NCBI RefSeq assembly: GCF_003026815.1
Contig: NZ_PYOG01000027.1
Span: 1 to 51,016, forward strand
Source of the DNA: Photobacterium damselae
GTDB lineage: Bacteria; Pseudomonadota; Gammaproteobacteria; Enterobacterales; Vibrionaceae
DNA: 51,016 nt
Reading direction: 5' to 3'
The notes under the pieces were generated by a model. The model was not told the DNA's origin. It saw only the letters and a program-made list of their open reading frames with translations, and ran no database searches. Each line of letters opens with the position of its first letter. Position 1 is the stretch's first letter. Of this stretch, positions 1 to 8,762 are shown in pieces. The position numbers and the translations under genes were made by a program.

Positions 1-35
1 AATTAAAGGTTCTCATTGTACCTAACAGTGAAATT

Positions 36-126
36 GCGACACTAGCTCAGTTGGTAGAGCGCAACCTTGCCAAGGTTGAGGTCACGCCTAGTTCCTCGAA
101 GATCAGGAACCTCGTGTGTCGCTCCA
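36..126 (+). tRNA. tRNA-Gly(GCC)-like gene with enlarged T arm, copy 1 (possible pseudo-tRNA)
   Basis: The acceptor stem GCGACAC/GTGTCGC, D arm GCTC/GAGC with AGTTGGTA loop, anticodon stem CAACC/GGTTG with loop TTGCCAA (anticodon GCC, 69-71), discriminator T and encoded CCA (124-126) are all canonical. The gene is 91 nt instead of the expected 76. The extra 15 nt lie in the T arm (about 87-110). Only ACG/CGT of the T stem remains, followed by a new 6-bp hairpin GTTCCT/AGGAAC (91-96 with 105-110). The canonical 7-nt T loop is lost, although a split AGTTC...GAACCTCGT is still recognisable. Whether the product is charged and used in translation is unknown. A functional variant, a processed decoy RNA and a pseudogene are all possible. 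Confidence 0.8.
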
Positions 127-161
127 AATTAAAGGTTCTCATTGTACCTAACAGTGAAATT

Positions 162-252
162 GCGACACTAGCTCAGTTGGTAGAGCGCAACCTTGCCAAG
201 GTTGAGGTCACGCCTAGTTCCTCGAAGATCAGGAACCTCGTGTGTCGCTCCA
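162..252 (+). tRNA. tRNA-Gly(GCC)-like gene with enlarged T arm, copy 2 (possible pseudo-tRNA)
   Basis: This is an exact copy of the gene at 36-126, including the 15-nt T-arm enlargement and its 6-bp hairpin. The anticodon is GCC and CCA is encoded at 250-252. Because the insertion is shared exactly, it predates the duplication. It is the last unit of the array: the sequence after 252 diverges from the spacer after a few bases. Confidence 0.8.
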
Positions 253-430
253 ATTTAAGTTATCATCGAACTTATCGGTGAACGTATACTGTGAAGTATT
301 CGTCTCATGTAGTATTCCTAAGGTTCTCGTATGACCGGTTCGCTTAGTGTATTACCTCAAGTGCGCTTGCAATAAGCAAGGCCCATATTAGAAGCCAATC
401 GCTTCAGCTATCCTTAATAACTTGATCAAG
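253..430 (+). other. 3' trailer of the tRNA array, no gene recognised
   Basis: About 180 nt separate the last CCA from the terminator. I see no further complete tRNA. The 9-mer AAGGTTCTC of the intergenic spacer (6-14, 132-140) recurs at 320-328, so this part may be a decayed repeat unit or simply trailer. It should be transcribed with the array and released by 3' processing. Confidence 0.4.
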
Positions 431-452
431 CAGCCTTTATCGGTTGTTTTTT
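431..452 (+). terminator. Rho-independent terminator of the tRNA-Gly array
   Basis: Stem CAGCC (431-435) pairs with GGTTG (442-446), with one G-T pair, around the loop TTTATC. A run of six T follows at 447-452. The stem is short, but the position after the tRNA array fits. Confidence 0.6.
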
Positions 453-682
453 GCGTCTTGTTTTTTCGGTATTGATACTAGGACAGGCTGTTAAGTATTG
501 AGTGGATTGGCTATCCATACGCTCTTTTCCCAATGTAGTCATAGTTATTTAGCCCTTTAATAAAGGTTGCTAAATGGATTTAACTATTTCTTTATTTTAG
601 ACCAGGAAAACCTGTTAATAAGTTAGGTATAACATTGCCTTGTTAGCAGAAGATAAAAAAAATCATAGATGGTTTAACAGCT

Positions 683-1021
683 TTATCCACATTAGTAATA
701 TTGTGGGTAACTCAGTTGATTAGATGTGGCGCCTAGGTGTGCATAAATTTTTTTAGTCCGAAGTCTGAATGTTTTTCCTTATTTTATCCAAAGAATTATT
801 CACAGGGTAAGTGTATGTAAAATATGGTAAATATTATAGTTTGCTATAAGTTATATACAGCTTGATCAATATATTTTGCTTTGGGATAACCCTCTGTATC
901 TTTTTATTCACACCCTGTGTTTAAAGTTTTGATCCTTCCCTCAAAATTCCTACTATAAGAACTTTTTCCACACTATTAACTGCATTATTTGTCCTCATTT
1001 ACTTATCCACATATCAAGTCA
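683..1021. promoter_or_regulatory. datA: Cluster of DnaA boxes, candidate datA-like DnaA-titration locus
   Basis: Six sites fit the consensus TTWTNCACA: 683-691 (+, TTATCCACA), 738-746 (-, TTATGCACA), 796-804 (+, TTATTCACA), 904-912 (+, TTATTCACA), 964-972 (+, TTTTCCACA) and 1013-1021 (+, TTATCCACA). Near matches lie at 702-710 (-, TTACCCACA) and 784-792 (+, TTATCCAAA). A candidate IHF site (TAA, four bases, TTGAT, on the reverse consensus, one mismatch) is at 922-934. The DNA is AT-rich and has no convincing gene. In E. coli, datA (DnaA boxes plus an IHF site that promotes DnaA-ATP hydrolysis) lies between the tRNA-Gly(GCC) genes glyVXY and queG, the same context as here. Function is inferred from boxes and synteny only. 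Confidence 0.7.
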
Positions 1022-1274
1022 TCAACAGCATTCTTCTACTGGTGCTTAGTCTTTGTGGCGGCTGTTCTCTGATTTTGGTTTAACCCCTCAATGCTATATA
1101 GAGCAATAGAGGCTTAATTAATCTTGGCAAAGTGGATTAGTCTCTCTTCCCCTCCTTTCTTGATGTGATCATTACTGTTGAGTAATAGTGTTTTAAAACT
1201 TGGCTAGATTGTTTATTAGAAAGAAGTGGTTAAACTTATCGGTAAAGTCGAAATGCGTTTACTAGGAGATCATG

Positions 1275-1856
1275 ATGACAAATCATCACCACAATCATTG
1301 CTGCGGTCACCATGGCCACGATAACCACGACCATAACTGCTCAGTGTCCTTGCAGTTAGGGCAAGTTGTGGAGCAACATCCATTCCAGTTTGATGATGGT
1401 GCTATGATAGAACTATGTCGTCGTGATTTAGGTAATGAGATTTTTATTGGCCTTGGGGGATTAACTCGTGCTGAGATTGAAACTCTAACTACCGCACCGG
1501 TTGAACTAGGCTTATTGGCAACAGAAGCTGGCGGATGCCTTATTGTGGTTAAAATTGGTGATATTGTATTAGATGTTCAGTTTAATGCTGCTGCTATTCC
1601 TGATGAGCACTATCAAGCAGAGATCAACTCACAAGTAACCTTGTTGGCTCTTGATACTCACACTAAGGAGCTTAAGGTAAAACGTGATATTGAGTTAACC
1701 AATGAGTTGGTGGCTCAATTAACTCGTCTTACCGCTCGTCAGCGAACTGAAGAGACCAATCAGATTAATGCTGAAAATGCCCACTTACTTAATACGCTGA
1801 CACCAGAGCAATTAGCAGAAAAGATAACTTTGGTTGAGTTAGCTAACCACAAATAA
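1275..1856 (+). CDS. His/Cys-rich N-terminus protein of unknown function
   Basis: I do not recognise the family. The protein is about 193 aa. Its first 22 residues hold nine His and three Cys, an obvious metal-binding tail (Zn, Ni or Cu). The rest is an acidic, soluble-looking domain with a hydrophobic beta-rich middle (about residues 60-110) and a Gln/Glu/Leu-rich helical C-terminus. There is no signal peptide or membrane segment. Two ATGs are adjacent (1272 and 1275). AGGAG at 1264-1268 is better spaced for 1275, but either may be used. The gene stands alone between the DnaA-box region and convergent queG and ends in its own terminator. A metallochaperone-like or metal-storage role is a guess from the tail only. 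Confidence 0.8.
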   Translation: MTNHHHNHCCGHHGHDNHDHNCSVSLQLGQVVEQHPFQFDDGAMIELCRRDLGNEIFIGLGGLTRAEIETLTTAPVELGLLATEAGGCLIVVKIGDIVLDVQFNAAAIPDEHYQAEINSQVTLLALDTHTKELKVKRDIELTNELVAQLTRLTARQRTEETNQINAENAHLLNTLTPEQLAEKITLVELANHK

Positions 1857-1873
1857 ATATATATTCTACTTCT

Positions 1874-1905
1874 AAAGGCTTACGCATCCCGTGGTAAGCC
1901 TTTTT
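1874..1905 (+). terminator. Terminator of the His-rich gene, overlapping the 3' end of queG
   Basis: AAAGGCTTAC (1874-1883) pairs with GTAAGCCTTT (1894-1903) and is followed by more T. The hairpin lies inside the last codons of convergent queG, so the same bases encode the QueG C-terminus and end the opposing transcript. Confidence 0.75.
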
Positions 1906-3013
1906 CTATAATCCGAACTAAACGCTGCGCTTTATTGGAAATCACCGTTATTGAGTTTTCATCCCTTCTCTTTTTTTGTTGCCCAATGGCCCAATTAAGA
2001 TGAATGTCCAAGGTTTCATCAAGGCCAAGACATTCTTCTAAGGCAATTAATATGGCTTCTTGATAAGGGGCGTTACCCATAGCGATACTGATATTACGTA
2101 GCCATTGGATATGACCAATACGACGAATTGCTGAACCTTCTGTATTTTTTAGGAAGGTTTTTTCATCCCAGCTAAATAAAGTGAGTAAATCTTGCTGAGC
2201 TAAAGTTGGTCGACAGTGATAGTCAGTTTCTTCTGTGATTTCACCATGACGACTGTGAGGGCAAACCAGTTGACAATCATCACAGCCGTATATGCGATTA
2301 CCCATTAAAGGACGAAACTCTTCAGGGATCACGCCACTGTATTCAATCGTTAAGTACGAAATACAGCGACGGGCATCGATTACCCCTTCTTCAACAATGG
2401 CTCCGGTAGGGCAGCTGGTCATACAGGCCACGCATTTACCACATTGATTTTCTAGAGCTTCATCCACAGGTAGTGGCAAATCAATAAGAAGCTCTCCAAG
2501 GAAGAACCAAGAGCCAGCATCTTGATTTAATATTAGTGAGTGCTTTCCTGTCCAGCCTAATCCAGCCTTTTGCGCGAGAGGGCGCTCCAAGATCGGTGCT
2601 GAATCTACAAAAGGACGATAGCCAAATGGACCGACAACAGCCTCAATTTTTTGTCCTAGTTGCTTTAATCGATTTCTGACTAATTTATGGTAATCACGAC
2701 CAAGGGCATAACGGCTAATATAACCTTTTTCAGGTGCTTTTAATGTTTGAGCAAATCCTGCTTCTGGCGGTAAATAATTCATGCGAACACTGATGACTCG
2801 CACTGTTCCTGGATGGAGTTCATCAGGTCTTGCTCGCATCATGCCATGTCGTGCCATCCAATCCATATCGCCGTGATAACCCGCATCAAGCCACCGCTGT
2901 AATTGTGCTTCATGTTGAGATAGATCCACATCGCAAATACCGACTTGTTGGAATCCTAATTCTTTACCCCATTGTTTGATATCGAGGCTGAGTTGGTTGA
3001 GATCTATAGTCAT
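1880..3013 (-). CDS. queG: Epoxyqueuosine reductase QueG
   Basis: QueG is the cobalamin- and iron-sulfur-dependent enzyme that reduces epoxyqueuosine to queuosine, the last step of queuosine synthesis in tRNAs with GUN anticodons. The protein carries two ferredoxin-type cysteine clusters: CGKCVACMTSCPTGA, and CDDCQLVCP some 50 residues later. A HEAT-like C-terminal part follows. The open frame extends upstream to a TTG at 3082. I chose the ATG at 3013, which gives 377 aa, close to the E. coli length, and starts MTIDLNQ. It is transcribed away from tsaE. E. coli has nnr between queG and tsaE, but it is not present here. Confidence 0.93.
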   Translation of the reverse strand: MTIDLNQLSLDIKQWGKELGFQQVGICDVDLSQHEAQLQRWLDAGYHGDMDWMARHGMMRARPDELHPGTVRVISVRMNYLPPEAGFAQTLKAPEKGYISRYALGRDYHKLVRNRLKQLGQKIEAVVGPFGYRPFVDSAPILERPLAQKAGLGWTGKHSLILNQDAGSWFFLGELLIDLPLPVDEALENQCGKCVACMTSCPTGAIVEEGVIDARRCISYLTIEYSGVIPEEFRPLMGNRIYGCDDCQLVCPHSRHGEITEETDYHCRPTLAQQDLLTLFSWDEKTFLKNTEGSAIRRIGHIQWLRNISIAMGNAPYQEAILIALEECLGLDETLDIHLNWAIGQQKKRRDENSITVISNKAQRLVRIIEKGLPRDA

Positions 3014-3119
3014 AACAGAATCACAGGTTACAGAGAAAGGGGCGAAGTTTATCACAAAATAGATAGAGTCTGGATATGACAAATTGAACCAAAAAATTTA
3101 GTCAGAGTGCTTTATTAAG

Positions 3120-3313
3120 CTATTTTCCCTTGTTTTTATTATTGATTTCTTCTGGCAACTTAAGCCGTAATTTATCTAAAATATGACATAGTGAACTGAC
3201 AAAGTTTTGTCATTGATGGTGCAAACCTCTGGAATAATAGAGGGAATTTCTGCCAATTTGGGCGGTAATTCTAATTTGGAATCTATCGGTGTTTTCGTAT
3301 TTTGTGTTGGCAT
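3120..3313 (-). pseudogene. Possible small broken reading frame, unknown
   Basis: An ATG at 3313 opens a 45-codon frame (MPTQNTKTPIDSKLELPP...) that stops at 3176. A second frame, overlapping the hairpin at 3197-3212, continues as ...CHILDKLRLKLPEEINN and ends at 3120. Joined by one frameshift they would give a protein of about 64 aa with a bacterial-looking composition. No ribosome-binding site is evident. It could equally be chance reading in noncoding DNA. Confidence 0.25.
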
Positions 3314-3337
3314 TGTTTGACGGATTTTGTATAAACA

Positions 3338-3367
3338 TTCACCTCATTAAAAAAATCATCGTATAAT
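3338..3367 (+). promoter_or_regulatory. Putative sigma-70 promoter of tsaE-amiB-mutL operon
   Basis: TTCACC at 3338-3343, an 18-nt spacer and a perfect TATAAT at 3362-3367. It lies about 100 nt upstream of the tsaE start and points into the operon. Confidence 0.55.
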
Positions 3368-3467
3368 CAACAATTGCTGTTCAATTTGATGGTTTGACAG
3401 CTTAAATATGATGAATGAGTGATTTTAATTAACTCAAGTACAATACGAACAGAATAGTACGGTAACC

Positions 3468-3932
3468 ATGAAAACATTTGAACGAATTCTTGCAGATGAA
3501 CAATCGACTGTTGAGTTAGGTCTGCAACTAGCAACTGCCTGCTCACAGCAAACTACTATTTATCTTCATGGTGATCTTGGCGCCGGTAAAACCACTTTTA
3601 GTCGAGGCTTTATTCGTTCTCTCGGACATCAAGGTAATGTGAAAAGTCCAACATATACCTTGGTTGAACCGTATGATCTTGCGCCTTGGCAGGTATACCA
3701 TTTTGATCTATACCGTCTTGCCGATCCTGAAGAATTAGAATTTATGGGTATTCGTGATTATTTTTCTAATGATGCGATCTGTTTGGTTGAATGGCCTGAA
3801 AAAGGTACGGGTTTATTACCACAACCAGATCTGGAATTAGAAATGTTGTATCACGGTGAGCAACGTAAAGTGATCATAACCGCTCAGTCTGAATATGGTG
3901 AGCAGTTACTATCACGCTTGGAGAAGTGTTAA
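3468..3932 (+). CDS. tsaE: tRNA threonylcarbamoyladenosine biosynthesis ATPase TsaE
   Basis: TsaE is the ATPase partner of TsaB/TsaD in the cytoplasmic complex that makes N6-threonylcarbamoyladenosine at position 37 of ANN-decoding tRNAs. The 154-aa length is normal. The P-loop GDLGAGKTT lies at residues 35-43, followed by [10 protein letters not shown] and HFDLYRL (Walker B region), both typical. It is the first gene of an operon that continues into amiB with a short gap or overlap. Confidence 0.95.
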   Translation: MKTFERILADEQSTVELGLQLATACSQQTTIYLHGDLGAGKTTFSRGFIRSLGHQGNVKSPTYTLVEPYDLAPWQVYHFDLYRLADPEELEFMGIRDYFSNDAICLVEWPEKGTGLLPQPDLELEMLYHGEQRKVIITAQSEYGEQLLSRLEKC

Positions 3933-3937
3933 CTAGG

Positions 3938-5671
3938 ATGGCGTTACGGAGTTATTTAAACCTACTGATCGTTGGGGCGAGTTTAGTCAGTTCAAGTGTT
4001 TGGGCTAACGAGCTCAAAGGAGTGCGTGTATGGCCTGCTCCGGATGAAACTCGAGTTGTATTAGACATGCAAGATAAGCCAGTCTATTCAACATTTACTC
4101 TAACTAAACCTGATCGTCTGGTCGTCGATTTAAAGACGACGAGTAAAGATACTAAACTTCCTGTGGTGGTAAAAAATAGTGAGATTTTAAGCCAGATCCG
4201 CAGCAGTAATGCGCCTAAAAAAGGCGATTTTCGTTTGGTTTTTGAAATTAAAGACGATGTTAAGCCCAATATTTTTGCGCTAGCTCCGACCCCAGGTGGT
4301 CGCTATGGACATCGCTTAGTGTTGGATCTGCCACACCCTGGTGGTGAATCAAATTTGGTCGTGGATAAGTCAAAATCAACCCCGGCAACTTCTCAGGCTA
4401 CGGCTCATATGCCAAAAAGTATGGGAAAAATCGTGATTGCCATTGATGCCGGCCACGGCGGTGAAGATCCTGGTTCGATTGGTCCACATCGTAAGTATGA
4501 AAAAAATGTCACCCTTGCGATTGCCAAAAAGCTGGCTGCTAAGCTGAATTCAACATCTGGTATGGAAGCGGTAATGACTCGCCGTGGAGATTACTATGTT
4601 GGGTTAAGTAAGCGCTCTGAAATTGCACGTAAGAATAAAGCACTATTGTTAGTGTCTATTCACGCCGATGCATTTACAAATCCAAGACCGCGTGGAGCAT
4701 CGGTTTGGGTTCTTAACAACCGTCGAGCAAACACTGAAATTGGTCGTTGGTTGGAGCAGAGTGAAAAGCAATCTGAGCTGTTAGGTGGCGGTGATGTTTT
4801 ATCGGGTAATTCTCAAGATAAATACTTAAGCCGTGCAGTATTAGACCTGCAATTTAGCCACTCGCAAAAAGAAGGGTATGACGTTGCAGAGAGCGTATTA
4901 CATCAATTGCGTCGAGTCACTCGTTTACATAAGAGCCAGCCTCAGCATGCGAGCCTTGCGGTATTGAAATCTCCTGATATTCCATCTCTGTTGGTGGAAA
5001 CTGGATTTATTTCAAACCCAACTGAAGAGCGCTTGCTAACTTCACCTGCACATCAAGCCAAAATTGCTGATGCGGTTTATCGCGGTATTGTTGATTACTT
5101 TAAAGCCAACCCACCACAAGGAACGATGTTCGCTTCTCGTGGTTCAACGGTTAAGCATAAAGTAACGTCAGGACAAACATTAAGTGGTATTGCGAACCGT
5201 TATGGTGTGTCGATGGCAACGATTCGCTCAGCTAATAATCTGAAATCAAATTCAGTCAATATTGGTCAAGTCTTAGTGATTCCAAGGGGAGGAAACGTAG
5301 TAAGTACTCCCTCACAAAAATCAGTAGCGACTAAAACTGCTGCCATTTCATCGTCATCAACATCAACGAAAGTGATTTATCATACGGTAAAACGCGGTGA
5401 ATACTTAGGTCAGTTAGCAGAAAAATACGGCACAACTATGAGCCGTATTCGTTCGCTCAATAAACTTAAGTCCGATAATGTTATGTTGGGGCAAAAACTG
5501 AAAATTGAGGTTAAAGCACCGAAACAGATCACTCATAAAGTGCAACGTGGTGAATTTTTAAGTAAAATTGCTTCTAAGTACGGGGTCAGTATTGCTAGTA
5601 TCCGTAATGCGAACAAATTACGATCTGATAAACTAGCTGTAGGTCAGACACTCATTATACCAAGAAGTTAA
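3938..5671 (+). CDS. amiB: N-acetylmuramoyl-L-alanine amidase AmiB, with three LysM repeats
   Basis: This periplasmic zinc amidase cleaves septal peptidoglycan during daughter-cell separation. From the ATG at 3938 it begins with a clear signal peptide ([10 protein letters not shown], ending SSVWA at residue 23). An AMIN domain follows (about 25-120), then the amidase_3 domain starting [13 protein letters not shown] with the zinc ligands (GHGG, later SIHAD, then [11 protein letters not shown]). Three LysM repeats lie at the C-terminus (about 405-450, 483-527, 532-577). A GTG at 3926 overlapping tsaE is an alternative start. The ATG gives the cleaner signal peptide. mutL follows after 2 nt. Confidence 0.94.
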   Translation: MALRSYLNLLIVGASLVSSSVWANELKGVRVWPAPDETRVVLDMQDKPVYSTFTLTKPDRLVVDLKTTSKDTKLPVVVKNSEILSQIRSSNAPKKGDFRLVFEIKDDVKPNIFALAPTPGGRYGHRLVLDLPHPGGESNLVVDKSKSTPATSQATAHMPKSMGKIVIAIDAGHGGEDPGSIGPHRKYEKNVTLAIAKKLAAKLNSTSGMEAVMTRRGDYYVGLSKRSEIARKNKALLLVSIHADAFTNPRPRGASVWVLNNRRANTEIGRWLEQSEKQSELLGGGDVLSGNSQDKYLSRAVLDLQFSHSQKEGYDVAESVLHQLRRVTRLHKSQPQHASLAVLKSPDIPSLLVETGFISNPTEERLLTSPAHQAKIADAVYRGIVDYFKANPPQGTMFASRGSTVKHKVTSGQTLSGIANRYGVSMATIRSANNLKSNSVNIGQVLVIPRGGNVVSTPSQKSVATKTAAISSSSTSTKVIYHTVKRGEYLGQLAEKYGTTMSRIRSLNKLKSDNVMLGQKLKIEVKAPKQITHKVQRGEFLSKIASKYGVSIASIRNANKLRSDKLAVGQTLIIPRS

Positions 5672-5673
5672 TT

Positions 5674-7737
5674 ATGCCCATTCAAATTTTACCTGCGCGT
5701 CTTGCTAACCAAATTGCTGCAGGTGAAGTGGTAGAACGACCAGCTTCTGTTGTTAAGGAGCTGGTTGAAAACAGTCTTGATGCCGGCGCTACCCGAATTG
5801 ATATTGATATTGATAAAGGTGGCAGCCGGACTATTCGTATTCGCGATAATGGCAAAGGTATTCCTAAAGATGAGTTAGGACTTGCTCTTAGCCGTCATGC
5901 AACGTCCAAAATTTCCTCTCTTGATGATCTCGAAGCCATTATGAGCTTAGGCTTTCGTGGTGAGGCCCTAGCCAGTATTAGCTCTGTGGCTCGTCTAACT
6001 TTAACTTCCCGTACTGCTGAACAAGAAGAAGCTTGGTCTGCTTATGCTGAAGGGCGAGATATGGCGGTACAACTGAAACCAGCCGCTCATCCTGTTGGTA
6101 CTACGGTTGAAGTGCTAGATCTATTTTTTAATCCCCCTGCCCGCCGTAAGTTTCTTCGAGCAGAAAAAACCGAATTTGCCCATATTGATGAGCTCATTAA
6201 ACGAATCGCTCTAAGCCGGTTCGATGTGAATATTACTTTGCGTCATAACGGTAAGGTTATTCGTCAATATCGAGTAGCACAAACTCAAGCGCAAAAGGAA
6301 CGTCGGCTAGCAACCGCTTGTGGTCAAGGTTTTTTACAACATGCTTTAGTGGTTGAACTCACCCATGGCGATCTGAAATTATCTGGTTGGATTTGCAGCT
6401 CATCAGGTGCGCGCAGCCAAAACGATATTCAATATTGCTATGTAAACGGCCGAATGATGAAAGATAAACTTATCAATCATGCGATTCGCCAAGCTTATGA
6501 GAGCAGTTTAGCGCCAGAGCAATATGCAGCTTATGTTTTATTTATCGATCTCAATCCTCACGATGTTGATGTAAACGTTCATCCAGCAAAACATGAAGTG
6601 CGTTTTCATCAAGCTCGTCTTGTTCATGACTTTATCTATCAGGGTATTCAAAGTGCCTTGCAGCAAAGTGATGATTTTATCGAGATACAGTCACCTCAGC
6701 GTCTAAGTGCAAAAGCTAATATTGATAGTGAATACTCACATCATGCTGTACCAGACGCAACCTATCAAGCGATAGAGCAAACGCCTGATTACCCAAATAA
6801 ACAACCTGCTAAACAGTGGCGAGAGCAGACACATTACGAGACAGGTTCAACTAAAACAGCTCGTGAAATATCTAATCACTCCCAGCCACCAAGTGACTAT
6901 CGCTCAGAGAAGCAAGGTGCCATCATAAATACGCCTTCACGCCACTACGGAACGACAAACTATCGAGCTGAAGGTGGTCCGAGTCCTGCTGAAGTGGCGG
7001 CATATCAACGTTTAATTCAAACACCAGACGCGGTTGAAGAGCGAGCATTAGATACGACGTTTAATGACGCTCATATGAATTCACCAACAGTAACTGAATC
7101 GAATGTATGGCAAGAGTATGCTCCAAGTATGCCCGAGCCAATTCGTCAGCATTCAAGTGTAAGTTCTGAGGTTGAAGGGTTAGGTAAGGCATTGGTTATT
7201 GTTGAAAAACAGTATCTAGTTGTCAGCCGAAATCAAAATCTTGCTCTATTATCATTAGAGGTGGCTCAAAATTTAAGAATTCAAGGACAACTGAAGTTAG
7301 CGCAGAGCGAAGGGTTGAAACCACAGCCACTATTAATACCGCATTCAATCCCTGTTAGCCCTGAGTTGTTAGAATCGGCTCAGCAGCATCAAGCGTTATT
7401 ACAGAAGTTAGGAATTCAATTAAAAGCAAAAGGAAAGCAATCTCTTATTATCATGTCAGTTTGTATGCCTTTGCGGCAGCAAAACTTACAACAATTGATC
7501 CCAAATTTGTTAACCTACTTAGGGTCCATTGCTGAAGATCCAACTCAGCAGGGGTGGGATAAGTTATTAGATTGGTTTGCGCAACAATGTGTGGTTGCTC
7601 AAGAGCAATATTCACTGTCGCAAGCTATTCAATTAGTGACTGAACTAGAGCAGCTTTGGGGAGCCCAATTAACCGACCATTATGATCGATTATTGCGTTC
7701 CGTTGATCTGCATACAGCCATAGAAGCATTTAAGTAG
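5674..7737 (+). CDS. mutL: DNA mismatch repair protein MutL
   Basis: MutL links mismatch recognition by MutS to strand incision by MutH and loading of UvrD. The N-terminal GHKL ATPase motifs are all visible: [19 protein letters not shown] and [11 protein letters not shown] Gln/Thr/Ser-rich linker (about 340-490) and a C-terminal dimerisation domain follow. I do not see the DQHAxxE endonuclease motif, as expected in a MutH-type gammaproteobacterium. At 687 aa it is longer than the E. coli protein, mostly in the linker. It lies tightly between amiB and miaA. Confidence 0.96.
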   Translation: MPIQILPARLANQIAAGEVVERPASVVKELVENSLDAGATRIDIDIDKGGSRTIRIRDNGKGIPKDELGLALSRHATSKISSLDDLEAIMSLGFRGEALASISSVARLTLTSRTAEQEEAWSAYAEGRDMAVQLKPAAHPVGTTVEVLDLFFNPPARRKFLRAEKTEFAHIDELIKRIALSRFDVNITLRHNGKVIRQYRVAQTQAQKERRLATACGQGFLQHALVVELTHGDLKLSGWICSSSGARSQNDIQYCYVNGRMMKDKLINHAIRQAYESSLAPEQYAAYVLFIDLNPHDVDVNVHPAKHEVRFHQARLVHDFIYQGIQSALQQSDDFIEIQSPQRLSAKANIDSEYSHHAVPDATYQAIEQTPDYPNKQPAKQWREQTHYETGSTKTAREISNHSQPPSDYRSEKQGAIINTPSRHYGTTNYRAEGGPSPAEVAAYQRLIQTPDAVEERALDTTFNDAHMNSPTVTESNVWQEYAPSMPEPIRQHSSVSSEVEGLGKALVIVEKQYLVVSRNQNLALLSLEVAQNLRIQGQLKLAQSEGLKPQPLLIPHSIPVSPELLESAQQHQALLQKLGIQLKAKGKQSLIIMSVCMPLRQQNLQQLIPNLLTYLGSIAEDPTQQGWDKLLDWFAQQCVVAQEQYSLSQAIQLVTELEQLWGAQLTDHYDRLLRSVDLHTAIEAFK

Positions 7738-7740
7738 AAT

Positions 7741-8676
7741 ATGAGTAAGCCATTACCACAGGCCATTTTTTTAATGGGGCCAACAGCATCAGGCAAAACA
7801 GATTTAGCGATCCGTTTGCGCCAAGAGTTACCTGTAGAGTTGATTAGTGTCGACTCTGCCCTTATCTATAAGGGGATGGATATCGGAACGGCAAAGCCCG
7901 ATGCTCATGAGCTGGCCCTTGCGCCTCATCGACTTATTGATATTCGTGATCCAGCGCAAAGTTATTCAGCTGCAGACTTTCGTGCTGATGCACTTAAAGA
8001 AATGGCTGATATAGTTGCAGCAGGGCGCATACCTTTATTGGTGGGCGGAACCATGCTGTATTACAAAGCCTTGTTAGAAGGTCTTTCTCCATTGCCGGCG
8101 GCAGATCCTGAGATCCGTGCTGGTATTGAACAAGAAGCAAAAGAGAAAGGCTGGCAAGCTTTGCATGAGGAATTAGTGCGAATCGACCCAGTATCAGGGG
8201 CTAGGATTCATCCTAATGATCCACAACGATTGTCTCGTGCATTGGAAGTTTTCCGTATTTCCGGCAAAACTTTAACTGAGTTAACGAAAACTCAAGGTGA
8301 TGCTTTACCATATAAAGTTCACCAATTTGCAATCGCTCCCAAGGATAGGACTGTTCTGCATCAACGAATTGAGCTGCGTTTTGAGAAAATGATGGCAGCT
8401 GGCTTTGAACAAGAGGTTAAAGCGCTTTATGAGCGTGGTGATCTTCATCCTGATCTGCCATCAATCCGTTGTGTAGGTTATCGTCAGATGTGGGATTATT
8501 TGGACGGTCATTGCGATCAAGATGAAGCGGTCTTCCGTGGTATCTGCGCGACCCGTCAATTAGCGAAGCGTCAAATCACCTGGCTAAGAAGTTGGAAAGA
8601 TTTGACGTGGTTGGATAGCGGGGATGTGGATACATCGTTACAAACCGTCACAAACTCAGTAAGATATGACGGTTAA
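7741..8676 (+). CDS. miaA: tRNA dimethylallyltransferase MiaA
   Basis: MiaA transfers a dimethylallyl group to A37 of tRNAs reading UNN codons. The 311-aa protein has the P-loop [11 protein letters not shown] near residue 12, then [29 protein letters not shown] and the C-terminal RCVGYRQMW and [14 protein letters not shown] motifs. It starts 3 nt after mutL and is followed by hfq, the standard gammaproteobacterial order. Confidence 0.96.
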   Translation: MSKPLPQAIFLMGPTASGKTDLAIRLRQELPVELISVDSALIYKGMDIGTAKPDAHELALAPHRLIDIRDPAQSYSAADFRADALKEMADIVAAGRIPLLVGGTMLYYKALLEGLSPLPAADPEIRAGIEQEAKEKGWQALHEELVRIDPVSGARIHPNDPQRLSRALEVFRISGKTLTELTKTQGDALPYKVHQFAIAPKDRTVLHQRIELRFEKMMAAGFEQEVKALYERGDLHPDLPSIRCVGYRQMWDYLDGHCDQDEAVFRGICATRQLAKRQITWLRSWKDLTWLDSGDVDTSLQTVTNSVRYDG

Positions 8677-8762
8677 TAAAGGTGTATACTCAGAACTGTT
8701 TTGCGTATTTTAGTTTTTGTTCGTTGCTAACTACAACTACAAACCAATAAGGAAAAGAAATA

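Larger units (their letters stand above)
1..252 (+). repeat. Perfect tandem repeat, two 126-bp units, each spacer plus tRNA-Gly-like gene
   Basis: Bases 1-126 and 127-252 are identical by eye. Each unit is a 35-nt spacer followed by a 91-nt tRNA-Gly-like gene. The first base of the window coincides with a unit boundary, so more units probably lie upstream. Perfect identity of spacers as well as genes points to recent amplification or ongoing gene conversion. If this is a short-read contig, copies may also have been collapsed. Confidence 0.95.
3014..3467. other. Intergenic region between queG and tsaE, where nnr would be expected
   Basis: This 454-bp stretch replaces the nnr gene seen at this place in many Enterobacterales and vibrios. 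It holds a possible broken small reading frame on the minus strand (3120-3313), a short hairpin TGACAAA/TTTGTCA (3197-3212) and the likely tsaE promoter. I see no convincing remnant of nnr. Confidence 0.6.

Noticed and set aside
1..252. CRISPR array
   Set aside because: The repeats are 126-bp tandem units containing tRNA-like genes, with identical rather than unique spacers.
51..281. Open reading frame of 76 codons over the left repeats
   Set aside because: It reads through both tRNA-like genes and simply repeats the same peptide twice. It is a shadow of the RNA genes.
683..1021. Chromosomal origin oriC
   Set aside because: The DnaA boxes are suggestive, but there is no mnmG, mioC, dnaA or rpmH nearby, and only five GATC sites occur in 253-1271. 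Gene order matches the E. coli datA neighbourhood instead.
3014..3082. Longer QueG starting at TTG 3082
   Set aside because: The extra 23 residues do not fit the family and the ATG at 3013 gives the normal length.
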